DNA of 64,000 nucleotides from an uncultured Oscillospiraceae bacterium (GCA_910588105.1 CAJUQD010000011.1:1-64000), one strand, 5' to 3'; positions 50,588 through 59,756 are shown, numbered from the stretch's first letter. The notes: a model not told the origin generated them from the sequence alone. Program-made: numbers and translations.

Positions 50588-51190
50588 CTATATCTCCCTG
50601 CGGCCTTCCATGGCGCGCATCAGGGTGGCGTCGTCGGCGAACTCCAGGTGGCTGCCCACCGGGATGCCGTAGGCCAGCCGGGTGGTCTTGACCCCGAAGG
50701 GCTTGAGCAGCCGGGACAGGTACATGGCGGTGGTCTCCCCCTCGGTATCCGGGTTGGTGGCCATGACGGCCTCCTCAATCTCCCCGGAGGCCGCCCGCTC
50801 CACCAGCTGCTGGATGCGCAGGTCGTCCGGGCCCACGTGGTTCATGGGGGAGATGACGCCGTGCAGCACATGGTACACCCCCCGGTACTCCCGGGAGCGC
50901 TCCATGGCCACCACGTCCTTGGGGTCGGCCACCACGCACACCAGGGAATGGTCCCGCTTGGAGGAGGCGCACAGGGGGCACTCCCCCTCCCCGTCGGTGA
51001 GGTTCTGGCACACCGGGCAGCAGCCGATGCTCTTTTTCGCGTCCAGCAGGGCGGCGGCGAAGTCCCGGGCGGTCTGCTCGGGCTGGTCCAGGATGTAAAA
51101 GGCCAGCCGCTGGGCGCTCTTGCGGCCCACGCCGGGCAGCTTGGCGAACTGCTCCACTAAATTTTCCAGGGCGGCGGGAAAGTAGTCCAT
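50588..51190 (-). CDS. recR: recombination mediator RecR
   Basis: A 200-residue RecR that loads RecA at gaps together with RecO/RecF. Helix-hairpin-helix (FAKLPGVGRKSAQRLAFYIL), a four-cysteine zinc finger (CCPVCQNLTDGEGECPLC, about 53-70), a Toprim domain (VVADPKDVVAMERSREY, ATNPDTEGETTAMYL) and the Walker-like C-terminus are all seen. The ATG at 51190 has GGAG eight bases upstream; the ATG at 51196 is too close to it. No dnaX or YbaB gene lies upstream, which differs from the common order. Confidence 0.96.
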   Translation of the reverse strand: MDYFPAALENLVEQFAKLPGVGRKSAQRLAFYILDQPEQTARDFAAALLDAKKSIGCCPVCQNLTDGEGECPLCASSKRDHSLVCVVADPKDVVAMERSREYRGVYHVLHGVISPMNHVGPDDLRIQQLVERAASGEIEEAVMATNPDTEGETTAMYLSRLLKPFGVKTTRLAYGIPVGSHLEFADDATLMRAMEGRREI

Positions 51191-51257
51191 GTCCATGTCT
51201 CCTATCGTTTTCTCTGTTTCCGCGCAACCAATGGGCACGTGGCCGGGTCGCTTGCCC

Positions 51258-51908
51258 TCACGCCTCCCGCCGCAGGGCCGCGATGGCCGCCTCCGGGTCC
51301 TCCGCGCCGTACACCGCCGAGCCCGCCACCAGCACCGTGGCCCCGGCCTCAATGACGGTTTTGGCGTTGGCGGGGCCCACCCCGCCGTCCACCTCCAGCT
51401 CACAGGCGGGGTTGTAGCGGTCGATAAGTGCGCGCACCTCCCGGATGGTGGAAAGCTGGTCTTCCATAAACTTCTGCCCGCCGAAGCCCGGCTCCACCGT
51501 CATCACCAGCACCATGTCCAGCCCCTCCAGATAGGGCAGCACGGCCCGGGCCGACGTGATGGGCCGCAGGGCCACGGCTTTCTTCACCCCGTTGGCCCCC
51601 ATGGCCCGGAGGGCGTCGGCGATGCGGGAGGGGTGGTCGGCCTCCAGGTGGACGGACAGCAGATCCGCCCCGGCCTTGGCGAACTGCTCAATATACCGGG
51701 CGGGCTTGTCGATCATCAGGTGCACGTCCAAAAACATGTCCGTATGCCTTCGGATGGACTCCACCACCGGCACGCCGATGGTGATGTTGGGGACGAACAT
51801 GCCGTCCATCACATCCACATGGAGCCAGTCGGCGGCGTACACCCGGCCTATGTCCCGCTCCAAATTGCAAAAATCCGCCGAGAGGATGGAAGGGGCGATC
51901 TTAACCAT
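51258..51908 (-). CDS. rpe: ribulose-phosphate 3-epimerase
   Basis: A 216-residue TIM barrel interconverting ribulose 5-phosphate and xylulose 5-phosphate. Motifs: IAPSILSADFCNLERDI (residues 4-20), WLHVDVMDGMFVPNITIG (metal His/Asp), VHLMIDKPARYI, VMTVEPGFGGQKFM and DGGVGPANA near the end. ATG after CGAGGG. It precedes recR on the same strand, with a 67-bp gap. Confidence 0.96.
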   Translation of the reverse strand: MVKIAPSILSADFCNLERDIGRVYAADWLHVDVMDGMFVPNITIGVPVVESIRRHTDMFLDVHLMIDKPARYIEQFAKAGADLLSVHLEADHPSRIADALRAMGANGVKKAVALRPITSARAVLPYLEGLDMVLVMTVEPGFGGQKFMEDQLSTIREVRALIDRYNPACELEVDGGVGPANAKTVIEAGATVLVAGSAVYGAEDPEAAIAALRREA

Positions 51909-52192
51909 AATTTTTCCCTCGTTTCCCGAAATATCCGCTTTGGGGACAGGCCCGGGCCGGGCCGGAGGGCGGCGCGCCCGCCGCCCTGCCGCATAGGATA
52001 GAGCACGCGGAGGTCGCCGCCGGAGCCGGCTGGGCGGTTCCCCCACGCCCCCGCTCGCGCCCGGCTGTCTCTCCGGCCGGCGCGCCGCACCTGAATACCC
52101 CCCGCCGCCCTGTGCGGCGGGGGGAGTTGTAATGTCCGGGCAGGCCCGCAGGGGGCGCGCAGCCGGAGGAGGCTTTGCCTTTCCCGGCGGAA
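51909..52192. other. GC-rich intergenic region between rpe and ilvA
   Basis: 284 bp with no gene. It is extremely G+C-rich, with runs of GCCGGC-type sequence, and one strong hairpin at 52096-52126. No promoter of sigma-A type is obvious. rpe transcription must start here or read through from ilvA. Confidence 0.5.
52096..52126 (-). terminator. hairpin downstream of ilvA
   Basis: CCCCCCGCCGC / GCGGCGGGGGG is a perfect 11-bp GC stem with a CCTGT loop. No T-run follows on the minus strand, so it may slow rather than stop transcription into rpe. Confidence 0.5.
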
Positions 52193-53416
52193 TTATCCCG
52201 TGATGGTGCCGCTGGGCGGCACCTCCCGCACCTGATAGCCGGCCTGGCGCAGGGCGTCCATGATTTCCGCTTTGTGGGACAGGCCGAAGGCCTCCATGGT
52301 CACCTTCAGCTCCACCCCCGCCTGGCGGTTGATGTTGACAAACTGGTTGTGGTCCAGCTTGATGATATTGCCGTTGAGCCCGGCCACCAGGCCGGCGATG
52401 CGCAGCAGCTCGCCGGGCCGGTCGGGCAGCTGCACCGAGAAGGTGAAGATCCGTCCCCGGTTGATGAGCCCGTGCTGCACCAGCGACGAGATGGTGATCA
52501 CGTCCATATTGCCGCCGGACAGCACGCTCACCACATTGCAGTCCCGGCAGTCCAGGTGCTTGAGGGCCGCGATGGTGAGCAGCCCCGCGTTCTCCACCAC
52601 CATTTTGTGCTTCTCCATCACGTCCAAAAAGGCGTCCACCAGCTCGCCGTCGTCGATGGTGATGATGCCGTCCAGGTTCCTCTGGATGTAGGGGAACACC
52701 TGGTCGCCGGGGGTCTTGACCGCCACGCCGTCGGCGATGGTGGTCACCTGGTCCAGCGTCACCACGCGGCCCGCCTCCAGGCTGGCCTTCATGGACGCCG
52801 CCCCCGAGGGCTCCACCCCGATCACCTTCACCGAGGGGTTGAGCAGCTTGGCCAGGGTGGACACCCCCGCCGCCAGCCCGCCGCCCCCCACCGGGACCAG
52901 GATCACGTCCACATCGGGCAGGTCCTTGAAAATCTCATAGGCGATGGTGCCCTGGCCGGTGGACACGGTGAGGTCGTTGAAGGGGTGGACGTAGGTGAGC
53001 CCCTCCTCCTCGCTGAGCTTGGCCGCCAGCGCCGCCGCATCGTCAAAGGTCTCGCCGTGGAGCACCACCTTCGCCCCGTAATCCTTAGTGTTGTTCACTT
53101 TCACCAGCGGGGTGGTGGTGGGCATGACGATGGTGGCCGCCACCCCCGCCGCCCGGGCGGCATAGGCCACCCCCTGGGCGTGGTTGCCCGCCGAGGCGGT
53201 CACCAGCCCGCGCTCCTTCTCCTCATCGGAAAGGGCGGAGCACTTGAAGTAGGCCCCACGGATTTTATATGCCCCGGTGACCTGCATGTTTTCCGGCTTG
53301 ATATATACCTGGTTGCCGGTGGTTCTGGTGAAAAAGGGGCTGTACATCAGGTCTGTGCGGTGAAGCACGCCGTCCAGCACCCTGCGGGCGGCGCGGAAAT
53401 CGTCTAATGTCATCAT
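52193..53416 (-). CDS. ilvA: threonine ammonia-lyase (threonine dehydratase)
   Basis: A 407-residue PLP enzyme deaminating threonine to 2-oxobutyrate. The PLP lysine is in TGAYKIRGAY (about 51), the glycine loop in PVGGGGLAAG (about 180), and SASAGNHAQG-like TASAGNHAQG (about 73) is the phosphate-binding signature. A C-terminal ACT domain (about 325-400) is present, in a form similar to the short catabolic/biosynthetic type with one ACT. Isoleucine synthesis or threonine fermentation are both possible; no ilv genes are adjacent. Two ATG codons are in tandem at the start. Confidence 0.93.
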   Translation of the reverse strand: MMTLDDFRAARRVLDGVLHRTDLMYSPFFTRTTGNQVYIKPENMQVTGAYKIRGAYFKCSALSDEEKERGLVTASAGNHAQGVAYAARAAGVAATIVMPTTTPLVKVNNTKDYGAKVVLHGETFDDAAALAAKLSEEEGLTYVHPFNDLTVSTGQGTIAYEIFKDLPDVDVILVPVGGGGLAAGVSTLAKLLNPSVKVIGVEPSGAASMKASLEAGRVVTLDQVTTIADGVAVKTPGDQVFPYIQRNLDGIITIDDGELVDAFLDVMEKHKMVVENAGLLTIAALKHLDCRDCNVVSVLSGGNMDVITISSLVQHGLINRGRIFTFSVQLPDRPGELLRIAGLVAGLNGNIIKLDHNQFVNINRQAGVELKVTMEAFGLSHKAEIMDALRQAGYQVREVPPSGTITG

Positions 53417-53504
53417 GTGGGGACAGCTCTCCTGTCGTATCTAAGATATCGACCCATTTTACATGAAGAAATTGTTAAAGTCAACCGTCCCGGCCCCCTT
53501 CTTC

Positions 53505-53534
53505 TTGACAGGGAGCTTGTCCGGGGAGTAAAAT
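53505..53534 (+). promoter_or_regulatory. promoter of the xpaC-telA operon
   Basis: Perfect TTGACA (53505-53510), 18-bp spacer and TAAAAT (53529-53534), 32 bp upstream of the TTG start. Confidence 0.75.
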
Positions 53535-53566
53535 AGAAGCCAGATTTCGGAAAGGGGGTAAGGGCC

Positions 53567-54268
53567 TTGGCCTATGTGAAAAAGCGCAGCGTGCTGCCTA
53601 TCTACTTTGTGGGGCTGACGTGGCTGGCGTGGGCGTGGCTTCTGGGCCTGCCGCTGTACCGGCCCACCCATTATATTATCGTGGCGCTGCTCTCCGTCAT
53701 CGCCTACCACGCGGGCAAAATGATTTTCCCTGACCGGGGATACGAGGTGCAGGACGCCCCGCCGTCCGCCCACCAGGCCCAACCCCGGCCCGAGCCGGAA
53801 ACGGGGGGAAAACCCAAGTCCACCGGCAACCCCGAGATCGACGCGCTGCTGTCGGAGCGGGACAGGGCGGTGGGCGAGATGCGCCGGCTCAACGCCTCCA
53901 TTGAGGACCCCAAAATTTCCGCCCAGATCAGCCGCCTGGAGGAGACCACGGGCAAAATCATCGACACCGTGGCCGCCAGCCCCTCCAAGCTGCCCCAGAT
54001 TCGGAAATTCATGAGCTACTACCTGCCCACCACCCTGAAGCTGCTCAACGCCTATGACCGAATGGATTCCACCGGGGCGTCGGGGGCCAACATCGACGGC
54101 ACTAAGGGCAGAATCGGGGACATGCTGGACTCCATCTGCACCGCCTTTACCCGCCTGCTGGACGATCTGTACGGAGACGAGGCCATGGACATCTCCGCCG
54201 AGATCACCGTGATGGAGCAGATGCTGGCCCAGGAGGGACTGGGCGGTATGACCCTGGGCGGCTCGTAA
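53567..54268 (+). CDS. xpaC: XpaC-like 5-bromo-4-chloroindolyl phosphate hydrolysis protein
   Basis: 233 residues: two N-terminal TM helices (YFVGLTWLAWAWLLGLPLY, THYIIVALLSVIAYHAG), a proline-rich linker and a helical cytoplasmic domain (IDALLSERDRAVGEMRRLN … KIIDTVAASPSKLPQIRKFMSYYLPT). The domain matches the 5-bromo-4-chloroindolyl phosphate hydrolysis (XpaC) family, named from a Bacillus phenotype rather than a proven enzyme. TTG start with AAGGGGG eight bases upstream. It is the first gene of a five-gene operon with telA, a common pairing. Confidence 0.85.
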   Translation: MAYVKKRSVLPIYFVGLTWLAWAWLLGLPLYRPTHYIIVALLSVIAYHAGKMIFPDRGYEVQDAPPSAHQAQPRPEPETGGKPKSTGNPEIDALLSERDRAVGEMRRLNASIEDPKISAQISRLEETTGKIIDTVAASPSKLPQIRKFMSYYLPTTLKLLNAYDRMDSTGASGANIDGTKGRIGDMLDSICTAFTRLLDDLYGDEAMDISAEITVMEQMLAQEGLGGMTLGGS

Positions 54269-54278
54269 AGGGGCCGCC

Positions 54279-54587
54279 ATGAAGAAGAAAATCACCAGGA
54301 AGGGCTACCGGGTGCTGGCCGTGGTGTGGACCCTGGCCGCCGCGTCCATGGCGGTGGCCTTCGTGCGGCGGCTGGCCCAGTTCAGCCTGCCGCTGCTGGC
54401 GCTGACGGCGCTGAGCATACTCGCAGCCAACAACTTCTGGCAGTCCTACCGCAGAACCCCGGAGGAGACCGTCCGGGACCCCTTCGCCTCCCCGCCCAAA
54501 TTTGCCGATAACCCGGTGCTGTTTGACGACGACCCGCCCCGCGCCGGCCACCTAAATAAAGATTCGGAGGAAAACACCCATGAGTGA
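54279..54587 (+). CDS. small membrane protein in the telA operon
   Basis: 102 residues: two hydrophobic segments (VLAVVWTLAAASMAVAFV and LPLLALTALSILAANNF) separated by a short turn, then a polar tail (RRTPEETVRDPFASPP). It starts 10 bp after xpaC and overlaps telA by eight bases, so it is translated with them. I do not recognise a named family. The position suggests a membrane partner of XpaC or TelA. Confidence 0.65.
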   Translation: MKKKITRKGYRVLAVVWTLAAASMAVAFVRRLAQFSLPLLALTALSILAANNFWQSYRRTPEETVRDPFASPPKFADNPVLFDDDPPRAGHLNKDSEENTHE

Positions 54588-55803
54588 CGAGATGAACATG
54601 ATGCCCGAGCTGACCCTTGACCCCACCGGCTCCGCCGCTGCCGCCGCTGCGGCCAAGGAGGCGCAGGCCGCCGTCCCCAAAGCCCCCGAGGCCCCGTCCC
54701 TGACCCTGGAGAACAGCGTCACCCCAGAGGACGCCGCCGCCGTCCAGGCCGCGCGGGACGCCCAGGCCATCCAACTGGACGAGAGCCAGCTCAGCGAGGC
54801 GGAGCGCAAGGTGGTCAACGACTTTGCCCAGAAGATCGACATCACCGACTCCACCCAGGTGCTCCAGTACGGCGCGGCGGCCCAGAAGAACATCGCCGGG
54901 TTCTCCGAGAACGCTTTGAACAATGTGCGCACCAAGGACCTGGGGGAGGTGGGCGAGGCCCTGTCCTCCCTGGTTGTGGAACTGAAAACCTTCGGCCAGC
55001 CGGAGAAGAAGGGCATCGCCGGCTTCTTCCAGAAAAAGCGCAACGAGCTGACCGCCATGAAGGCCAGCTATGACAAGGCGGAGGTCAACGTGGACAAGAT
55101 CGCCTCCATCCTGGAGGGGCACCAGGTCACGCTGATGAAGGACATCGCCATGCTGGACCAGATGTATGAGCTGAACACCAAGTACTACAAGGAGCTGACC
55201 ATGTATATCCTGGCGGGCAAAAAGGCGCTGATGAAGGCCCGCAACGAGGAGCTGGAGGCGCTGCGCAAGAAGGCGGCGGAGACCGGCTCCCAGGAGGACG
55301 CCCAGAAGTATAACGACTTCGCCAATCTCTGCAACCGCTTTGAGAAGAAGCTCCACGATTTGGAGCTTACCCGGATGATCTCCATCCAGATGGGCCCCCA
55401 GACCCGGATGATCCAGAACAACGACACACTGATGCTGGAAAAGATCCAGTCCTCTCTGGTGAACACCATCCCCTTGTGGAAGAGCCAGATGGTGCTGGCC
55501 CTGGGGCTGGAGCACTCCCGCCAGGCCACCGCCGCCCAGGCCGCCGTCACCAACATGACCAACGACCTGCTGAAAAAGAACGCGGAGATGCTCAAGATGG
55601 GCACCATTGAGACGGCCAAGGAGGCGGAGCGCTCCATCGTGGACATCGAGACCCTCCAGCACACCAACCAGCAGCTCATCTCCACCCTGGACGAGGTGAT
55701 GCAGATCCAGAAGGACGGTGCCCAGAAGCGCCGGGAGGCCGAGCTGGAGCTGGGCCGCATCGAGGGCGAACTGAAGCAGAAGCTGCTGGAGCTGCGGGGG
55801 TAA
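54580..55803 (+). CDS. telA: TelA family (toxic anion resistance) protein
   Basis: A 407-residue, largely helical cytoplasmic protein of PF05816. After a variable Ala/Pro-rich start it has the family blocks SEAERKVVNDFAQKIDITDS, KKGIAGFFQKKRNELTAMKA, QVTLMKDIAMLDQMYELN and IPLWKSQMVLALGLEHSRQA. TelA proteins were linked to tellurite resistance and, in Firmicutes, to tolerance of cell-wall antibiotics and nisin. ATG after GGAGG. It is in an operon with xpaC and the TPM-domain protein. Confidence 0.92.
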   Translation: MSDEMNMMPELTLDPTGSAAAAAAAKEAQAAVPKAPEAPSLTLENSVTPEDAAAVQAARDAQAIQLDESQLSEAERKVVNDFAQKIDITDSTQVLQYGAAAQKNIAGFSENALNNVRTKDLGEVGEALSSLVVELKTFGQPEKKGIAGFFQKKRNELTAMKASYDKAEVNVDKIASILEGHQVTLMKDIAMLDQMYELNTKYYKELTMYILAGKKALMKARNEELEALRKKAAETGSQEDAQKYNDFANLCNRFEKKLHDLELTRMISIQMGPQTRMIQNNDTLMLEKIQSSLVNTIPLWKSQMVLALGLEHSRQATAAQAAVTNMTNDLLKKNAEMLKMGTIETAKEAERSIVDIETLQHTNQQLISTLDEVMQIQKDGAQKRREAELELGRIEGELKQKLLELRG

Positions 55804-55851
55804 GTGCGCCCAAAGCGAGCGTGACAACGCCGCGATAGAAAGGATTTCCTT

Positions 55852-56487
55852 ATGATGCCTGTATTTCCGATTAAAACGCTTTTGCTGCTTATCATCCCGG
55901 TGTCCGTCGCGGCGGTTATTCTTGCCGTGGCAGGCAAGCGGGGCGGCGGCGTGTTCAAAAAACAGGGGGTGGCCTGGGGTCTGACGGTGGTGATGGTCTT
56001 TGCCGCCATCGGCATCGGCTACGCTAAGGCCCCCATGGCCGGGACAAGGGAGCCGGCCCCCGCCCCCGACTACGGCGATTCCTACCACTGGGAGGGCGGC
56101 CAATTCCTGTTGGATAACGCCGACGTGCTGTCCGACAGGACGCTCAGGGAGCTGGACCAACGCAACGAGCGGCTGTGGAACAATTATAATGTCACCATTG
56201 GCGTGGTCACCTGCAACTACGGCAAGGACGACCTGGACCAATACGCCATGAAGCGGGCCGAGGAGATGGGCCTGGGCGGTTATGATATGATCGTGGCACT
56301 GGATATCAGCGGCGACAACTATTGGCTGATTCAGGGCAACGACCTGCGCCGGGATTTCACCGACAGCGACTGCTCCGATTACGCCTATGAATATATGGAA
56401 TACGACTTTGCCCGGGGCATGTACGGCGACGCTCTGCTGGACCTCACCGAGGCTTTGGAGATTTGGTACGGAAACTATTTTGACTGA
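55852..56487 (+). CDS. TPM-domain membrane protein
   Basis: 211 residues: two N-terminal TM helices (TLLLLIIPVSVAAVILAVA and GVAWGLTVVMVFAAIGIGYA), then an extracytoplasmic TPM domain (LLDNADVLSDRTLRELDQRN, VTIGVVTCNYGKDD, GGYDMIVALDISGDNYWLIQGND, about 85-205). TPM-domain proteins (YgcG/Psb32/Rcf3-like) are membrane-associated; some are phosphatases. The usual C-terminal glycine-rich tail is missing here but appears as the next gene. The ribosome-binding site is AAAGGA. It continues the telA operon after a 48-bp gap. Confidence 0.8.
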   Translation: MMPVFPIKTLLLLIIPVSVAAVILAVAGKRGGGVFKKQGVAWGLTVVMVFAAIGIGYAKAPMAGTREPAPAPDYGDSYHWEGGQFLLDNADVLSDRTLRELDQRNERLWNNYNVTIGVVTCNYGKDDLDQYAMKRAEEMGLGGYDMIVALDISGDNYWLIQGNDLRRDFTDSDCSDYAYEYMEYDFARGMYGDALLDLTEALEIWYGNYFD

Positions 56488-56507
56488 ACTGAGAAAGGAG
56501 GCTGCGC

Positions 56508-57053
56508 ATGGGCGGATTTTCTGATGTGATCGCCATCATTGTGCTGGCGGTAATTCTGCTGCTGGTGATGGAGGGCTCCCACCGGCGGCGCTGGCGCAGC
56601 GGCTGGTACGGCCCCACCTATGTCTACCGGCCCTTCTATATCTTCCGCCCCCGTCCTCCCAGACCGCCCAGGCCGCCCCGCGGTCCGGGCTTCGGCCCCG
56701 GCCCTGGACCCGGCATGGGCTTTGGTCCGGGCCCGGGCGTGGGCTTTGGCCCTGGTCCGGGCATGGGCACGCGTCCCGGCCCCAGGCCCGGCGCAAATCC
56801 CCGTCCCGGCGGACCATTCGGCGGTTCCCGGCCCGGCGGCGCAGGCCGTCCCAATCCCGGCCCCAGGCCGGGCGGTTCCTTTGGCGGCGGGCGGCCCATG
56901 GGCGGGCCCCGGCCCGGCGGCTCCTTTGGAGGGGGCCGTTCCTTCGGGGGCGGCGGACGGCCCGGCGGCTCCTTTGGGGGCGGGCGCTCCTTCGGTGGGG
57001 GCGGACGTTCCGGCGGCGGCTTTGGCGGCGGCCGGGGCGGCGGACGGAGGTAG
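56508..57053 (+). CDS. TM protein with Gly/Pro/Arg low-complexity tail
   Basis: 181 residues: one N-terminal TM helix (VIAIIVLAVILLLVMEG, 7-23), a basic WRSGWYGPTYVYRPFY segment, and then about 130 residues of PGPG(M/V)GFG and GGSFGGGR(S/P) repeats. The tail is of the type fused to TPM/YgcG proteins (GGGFSGGG tails), so this gene may be the detached tail of the previous one. It is highly basic and probably disordered. The repeats are also visible in the DNA as (GGCCCCGG)-type tandem units. ATG after AAAGGAGG. Confidence 0.75.
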   Translation: MGGFSDVIAIIVLAVILLLVMEGSHRRRWRSGWYGPTYVYRPFYIFRPRPPRPPRPPRGPGFGPGPGPGMGFGPGPGVGFGPGPGMGTRPGPRPGANPRPGGPFGGSRPGGAGRPNPGPRPGGSFGGGRPMGGPRPGGSFGGGRSFGGGGRPGGSFGGGRSFGGGGRSGGGFGGGRGGGRR

Positions 57054-57131
57054 ACTGCCCCCCAGCAGGGCCCCGCGCGGGCCCTGTGAAGCGGGCGGCG
57101 CCGGCAGCCCCTGTTTATGGGTTAATCTGAG

Positions 57132-57170
57132 AGCCGGGCGGATTTATATCCGCCCGGCTTTTTCTTTTTT
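57132..57170 (+). terminator. terminator of the xpaC-telA operon
   Basis: A perfect 12-bp stem AGCCGGGCGGAT / ATCCGCCCGGCT with a TTAT loop and TTTTTCTTTTTT. Confidence 0.9.
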
Positions 57171-57334
57171 GCCAAAAGGGGGGGCGGAATTGGGGCAAAT
57201 TTTGACAACACAGAGAAAATGAAAAAAAGGAGAGAAATCCCTCCAAAGGTATGATACAATATCCCTGTTCGTATGTATGAAAACTGGGGTTCCCACGAAG
57301 CCACTGGGGCGAACCCGCGGGAAGGAACATGTAC

Positions 57335-59092
57335 ATGGGTATTGCGGACATTATTTCCCTGCTGGGCGGGCTGGCTTTCTTCCTGTTCGGCATGACCCTG
57401 CTGGGCGAGGGCCTTAAAAAAGTGGCCGGAAGCAAGCTGGAGACCATCCTGGGCAAGCTCACCTCCAACCCGGTCAAGGGGGTGCTGCTGGGCGCGCTGG
57501 TGACGGCGGTGATCCAGTCCTCCTCCGCCACCACCGTTATGGTGGTGGGCTTTGTCAACTCGGGCATCATGCAGCTCAGCAACGCCGTGGGCATCGTCAT
57601 GGGGGCCAACATCGGCACCACCGCCACCGGCTGGGTGCTCACCCTGGCCGGCGTGGAGGGGGAGGGCGGCTTCTCCTCCGCCACGGTGTTCGCCTTCATC
57701 GCCTTTGTCGGCATCATTTTGTACTTTTTCTGCCGGAAGCAGGGGCAGAAAAACGTGGGGCTCATATTGCTGGCTTTCTCCGTGCTTATGAGCGGGATGC
57801 AGGCCATGAGCTCCGCCATGGACCCGCTGAAAACCAACGACGCTTTCCTCCACTTCATCTCCGCCGCCTCCAACCCGGCGGTGTCCCTGCTCATCGGCCT
57901 GCTGGTGACGGCGGTGATCCAGTCCTCCTCCGCCTCCATCGGCATTTTGCAGGCCCTGTCCATCACCGGGGCCATCAGCTATGAGGTGGCCGTCCCCATG
58001 GTGCTGGGCATGTGTATCGGCGCGTGCGTGCCGGTACTGCTGTCCGCCATCGGGGCCAACGCCAACGGCAAGCGCACCGCCGTCATCTACTTATACTTCA
58101 ACATTGTGGGCTCCGCGCTGTTCATGATCCCCTTCTATCTCGTCCACGCCTTTGTGGATATGCCCTTTATGGCCGAGCCCGCCTCCGCCTTCGGCATCGC
58201 CGTGTTCAACACCGTGTTCAAGGTGGCAGCCACCCTGGTGCAGCTGCCCGTCACCGGGCTGCTGGTGAAGCTGGCGGTGCTCACCGTCAAGGAGGAGGCC
58301 GCCGAGGACGAGGAGGAGTTCGAGGAAAACCTGCTGGACGAGCGCTTCCTGGCCTACCCGCCCCTGGCCCTGGAGCAGAGCGGCCACACGGTGGAGCGGA
58401 TGACCGCCGCCGCCGTGAAAAACCTGAACCGCTCCATTGAGCTGTTTACCCGCTTCAGCCAGGAGAAGTATGACAAGATCATGAGCCGGGAAAACGCGGT
58501 GGACCGCTATGAGGACAAGCTGGGCAATTACCTGTTCCACCTGAACAGCCGTGGCCTGGACGAACGGGAGACCCTGGTCAGCTCCCACTACCTCCACTGC
58601 CTCACCGACCTGGAGCGCATTTCCGACCATGCGGTAAACCTGGCCGAGCTGGCCCGGGAGATGGACGCCAAGGGCATCGCCTTCTCCCCCGACGGCCTGG
58701 AGGACATGGCCCGGGCCAGCGGCGCGGTGCTGGAGATCGTCTCCCTGGCCCAGCGGGCACTGGAGCAGGAGGACACCGGCCTCGCCCGGCAGGTGGAGCC
58801 CCTGGAGGAGGTCATCAGCACCATGCTGGAGGGGATGAAGCTGCGCCACATCCGGCGGCTGCAAAACGGCATGTGCACCCTGGAGATGGGCTTTATCCTC
58901 AACGACTGCATCAACAACTTTGAGCGTGTGGCCGGCCACTGCTCCAATGTGGCCCTGGCCGTGCTGGAGCTGCGGTACGCCGACCTCCAGTTCCACGACT
59001 ACGCCCGGGACGTGCGCCAGGGCGACCAGCCGGAGTTCCGCCGGTGGCTGGCTTTCTATAAGGAGAAATACCTGGGCCCCGCCCCGGTCTGA
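57335..59092 (+). CDS. Na/Pi cotransporter family protein with PhoU-like domain
   Basis: About 585 residues. Two inverted Na/Pi-cotransporter repeats carry the VIQSSSATTVMVVGF and VIQSSSASIGILQ motifs (about 55 and 195), with about eight TM helices to residue 330. A C-terminal cytoplasmic PhoU-like helical bundle follows (about 350-570; TDLERISDHAVNLAELA). Such proteins import phosphate with sodium, or export it. The ATG at 57335 has AAGGA eight bases upstream; the one at 57329 is too close. It is transcribed alone. Confidence 0.92.
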   Translation: MGIADIISLLGGLAFFLFGMTLLGEGLKKVAGSKLETILGKLTSNPVKGVLLGALVTAVIQSSSATTVMVVGFVNSGIMQLSNAVGIVMGANIGTTATGWVLTLAGVEGEGGFSSATVFAFIAFVGIILYFFCRKQGQKNVGLILLAFSVLMSGMQAMSSAMDPLKTNDAFLHFISAASNPAVSLLIGLLVTAVIQSSSASIGILQALSITGAISYEVAVPMVLGMCIGACVPVLLSAIGANANGKRTAVIYLYFNIVGSALFMIPFYLVHAFVDMPFMAEPASAFGIAVFNTVFKVAATLVQLPVTGLLVKLAVLTVKEEAAEDEEEFEENLLDERFLAYPPLALEQSGHTVERMTAAAVKNLNRSIELFTRFSQEKYDKIMSRENAVDRYEDKLGNYLFHLNSRGLDERETLVSSHYLHCLTDLERISDHAVNLAELAREMDAKGIAFSPDGLEDMARASGAVLEIVSLAQRALEQEDTGLARQVEPLEEVISTMLEGMKLRHIRRLQNGMCTLEMGFILNDCINNFERVAGHCSNVALAVLELRYADLQFHDYARDVRQGDQPEFRRWLAFYKEKYLGPAPV

Positions 59093-59096
59093 ACAC

Positions 59097-59135
59097 AAAA
59101 AAGCGCCCCGCCCAAGTGGGCGGGGCGCTTTTTTG
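59097..59135. terminator. bidirectional terminator
   Basis: AAAAAGCGCCCCGCCC / GGGCGGGGCGCTTTTTT with an AAGT loop and T-runs on both sides. It lies between two convergent genes. Confidence 0.9.
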
Positions 59136-59756
59136 TCACTGTCCGGGGTTTCGGGCCACATCCAGGATGAGCTGGGCGCAGCGCTCCACCCCCACCAGGC
59201 TGGAATCCAGGGACAGGTGGTAATTCTGGCTCATCCCCCAGTCCCGGTTGGCGTAGTGCTTGTAATAGGCCCGGCGGCGCTTGTCCTTCTCCTCCAGGCG
59301 CTTCTCGGGGGACAGGTCGGACTCGCCGTACAGCCGCACCACCCGGTCCGCCCGGTAGGGGATGGGGGCGTGGATGAACACGTTAAGCACGTCCTCCCGG
59401 TCCCGCAGGATGTAGTCGGCGCAGCGGCCCACGATGACGCACGGGCCCTTCTCCGCCAGATCCAGGATCACCCGGCACTGGATGACCCACAGGAAGTCGG
59501 CGGTGGACAGCCCGCTGTTCACCGGGTGGCGCAACCGCGCGCCGCCGGGGAACGCATAGGACATCAGGGACTGCCAGGGGGAGGCGTACTCCCCCTCCTG
59601 CTCAATGAATTTCTCATCGAAGCCGGTCTCCACCGCCACCTGTTCCACCAGCTTTTTATCATAATAAGGCACGTCCAGCAGCTCGGCCACCCGCTTGCCC
59701 ACGGATCTGCCGCCGGAGCCGAACTCCCGGCTGATGGTGATGATTTGCTTGCTCAT
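59136..59756 (-). CDS. cytidylate-kinase-like family protein
   Basis: 206 residues of the cytidylate kinase-like family (PF13189). P-loop SREFGSGGRSVGKRVAE (residues 9-25), VGRCADYIL, and the LID segment EKRLEEKDKRRRAYYKHYANRDWG are clear. These proteins are distinct from the housekeeping Cmk and common in gut Clostridia. The nucleotide specificity is not established. ATG after GGAGGG. Confidence 0.85.
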   Translation of the reverse strand: MSKQIITISREFGSGGRSVGKRVAELLDVPYYDKKLVEQVAVETGFDEKFIEQEGEYASPWQSLMSYAFPGGARLRHPVNSGLSTADFLWVIQCRVILDLAEKGPCVIVGRCADYILRDREDVLNVFIHAPIPYRADRVVRLYGESDLSPEKRLEEKDKRRRAYYKHYANRDWGMSQNYHLSLDSSLVGVERCAQLILDVARNPGQ

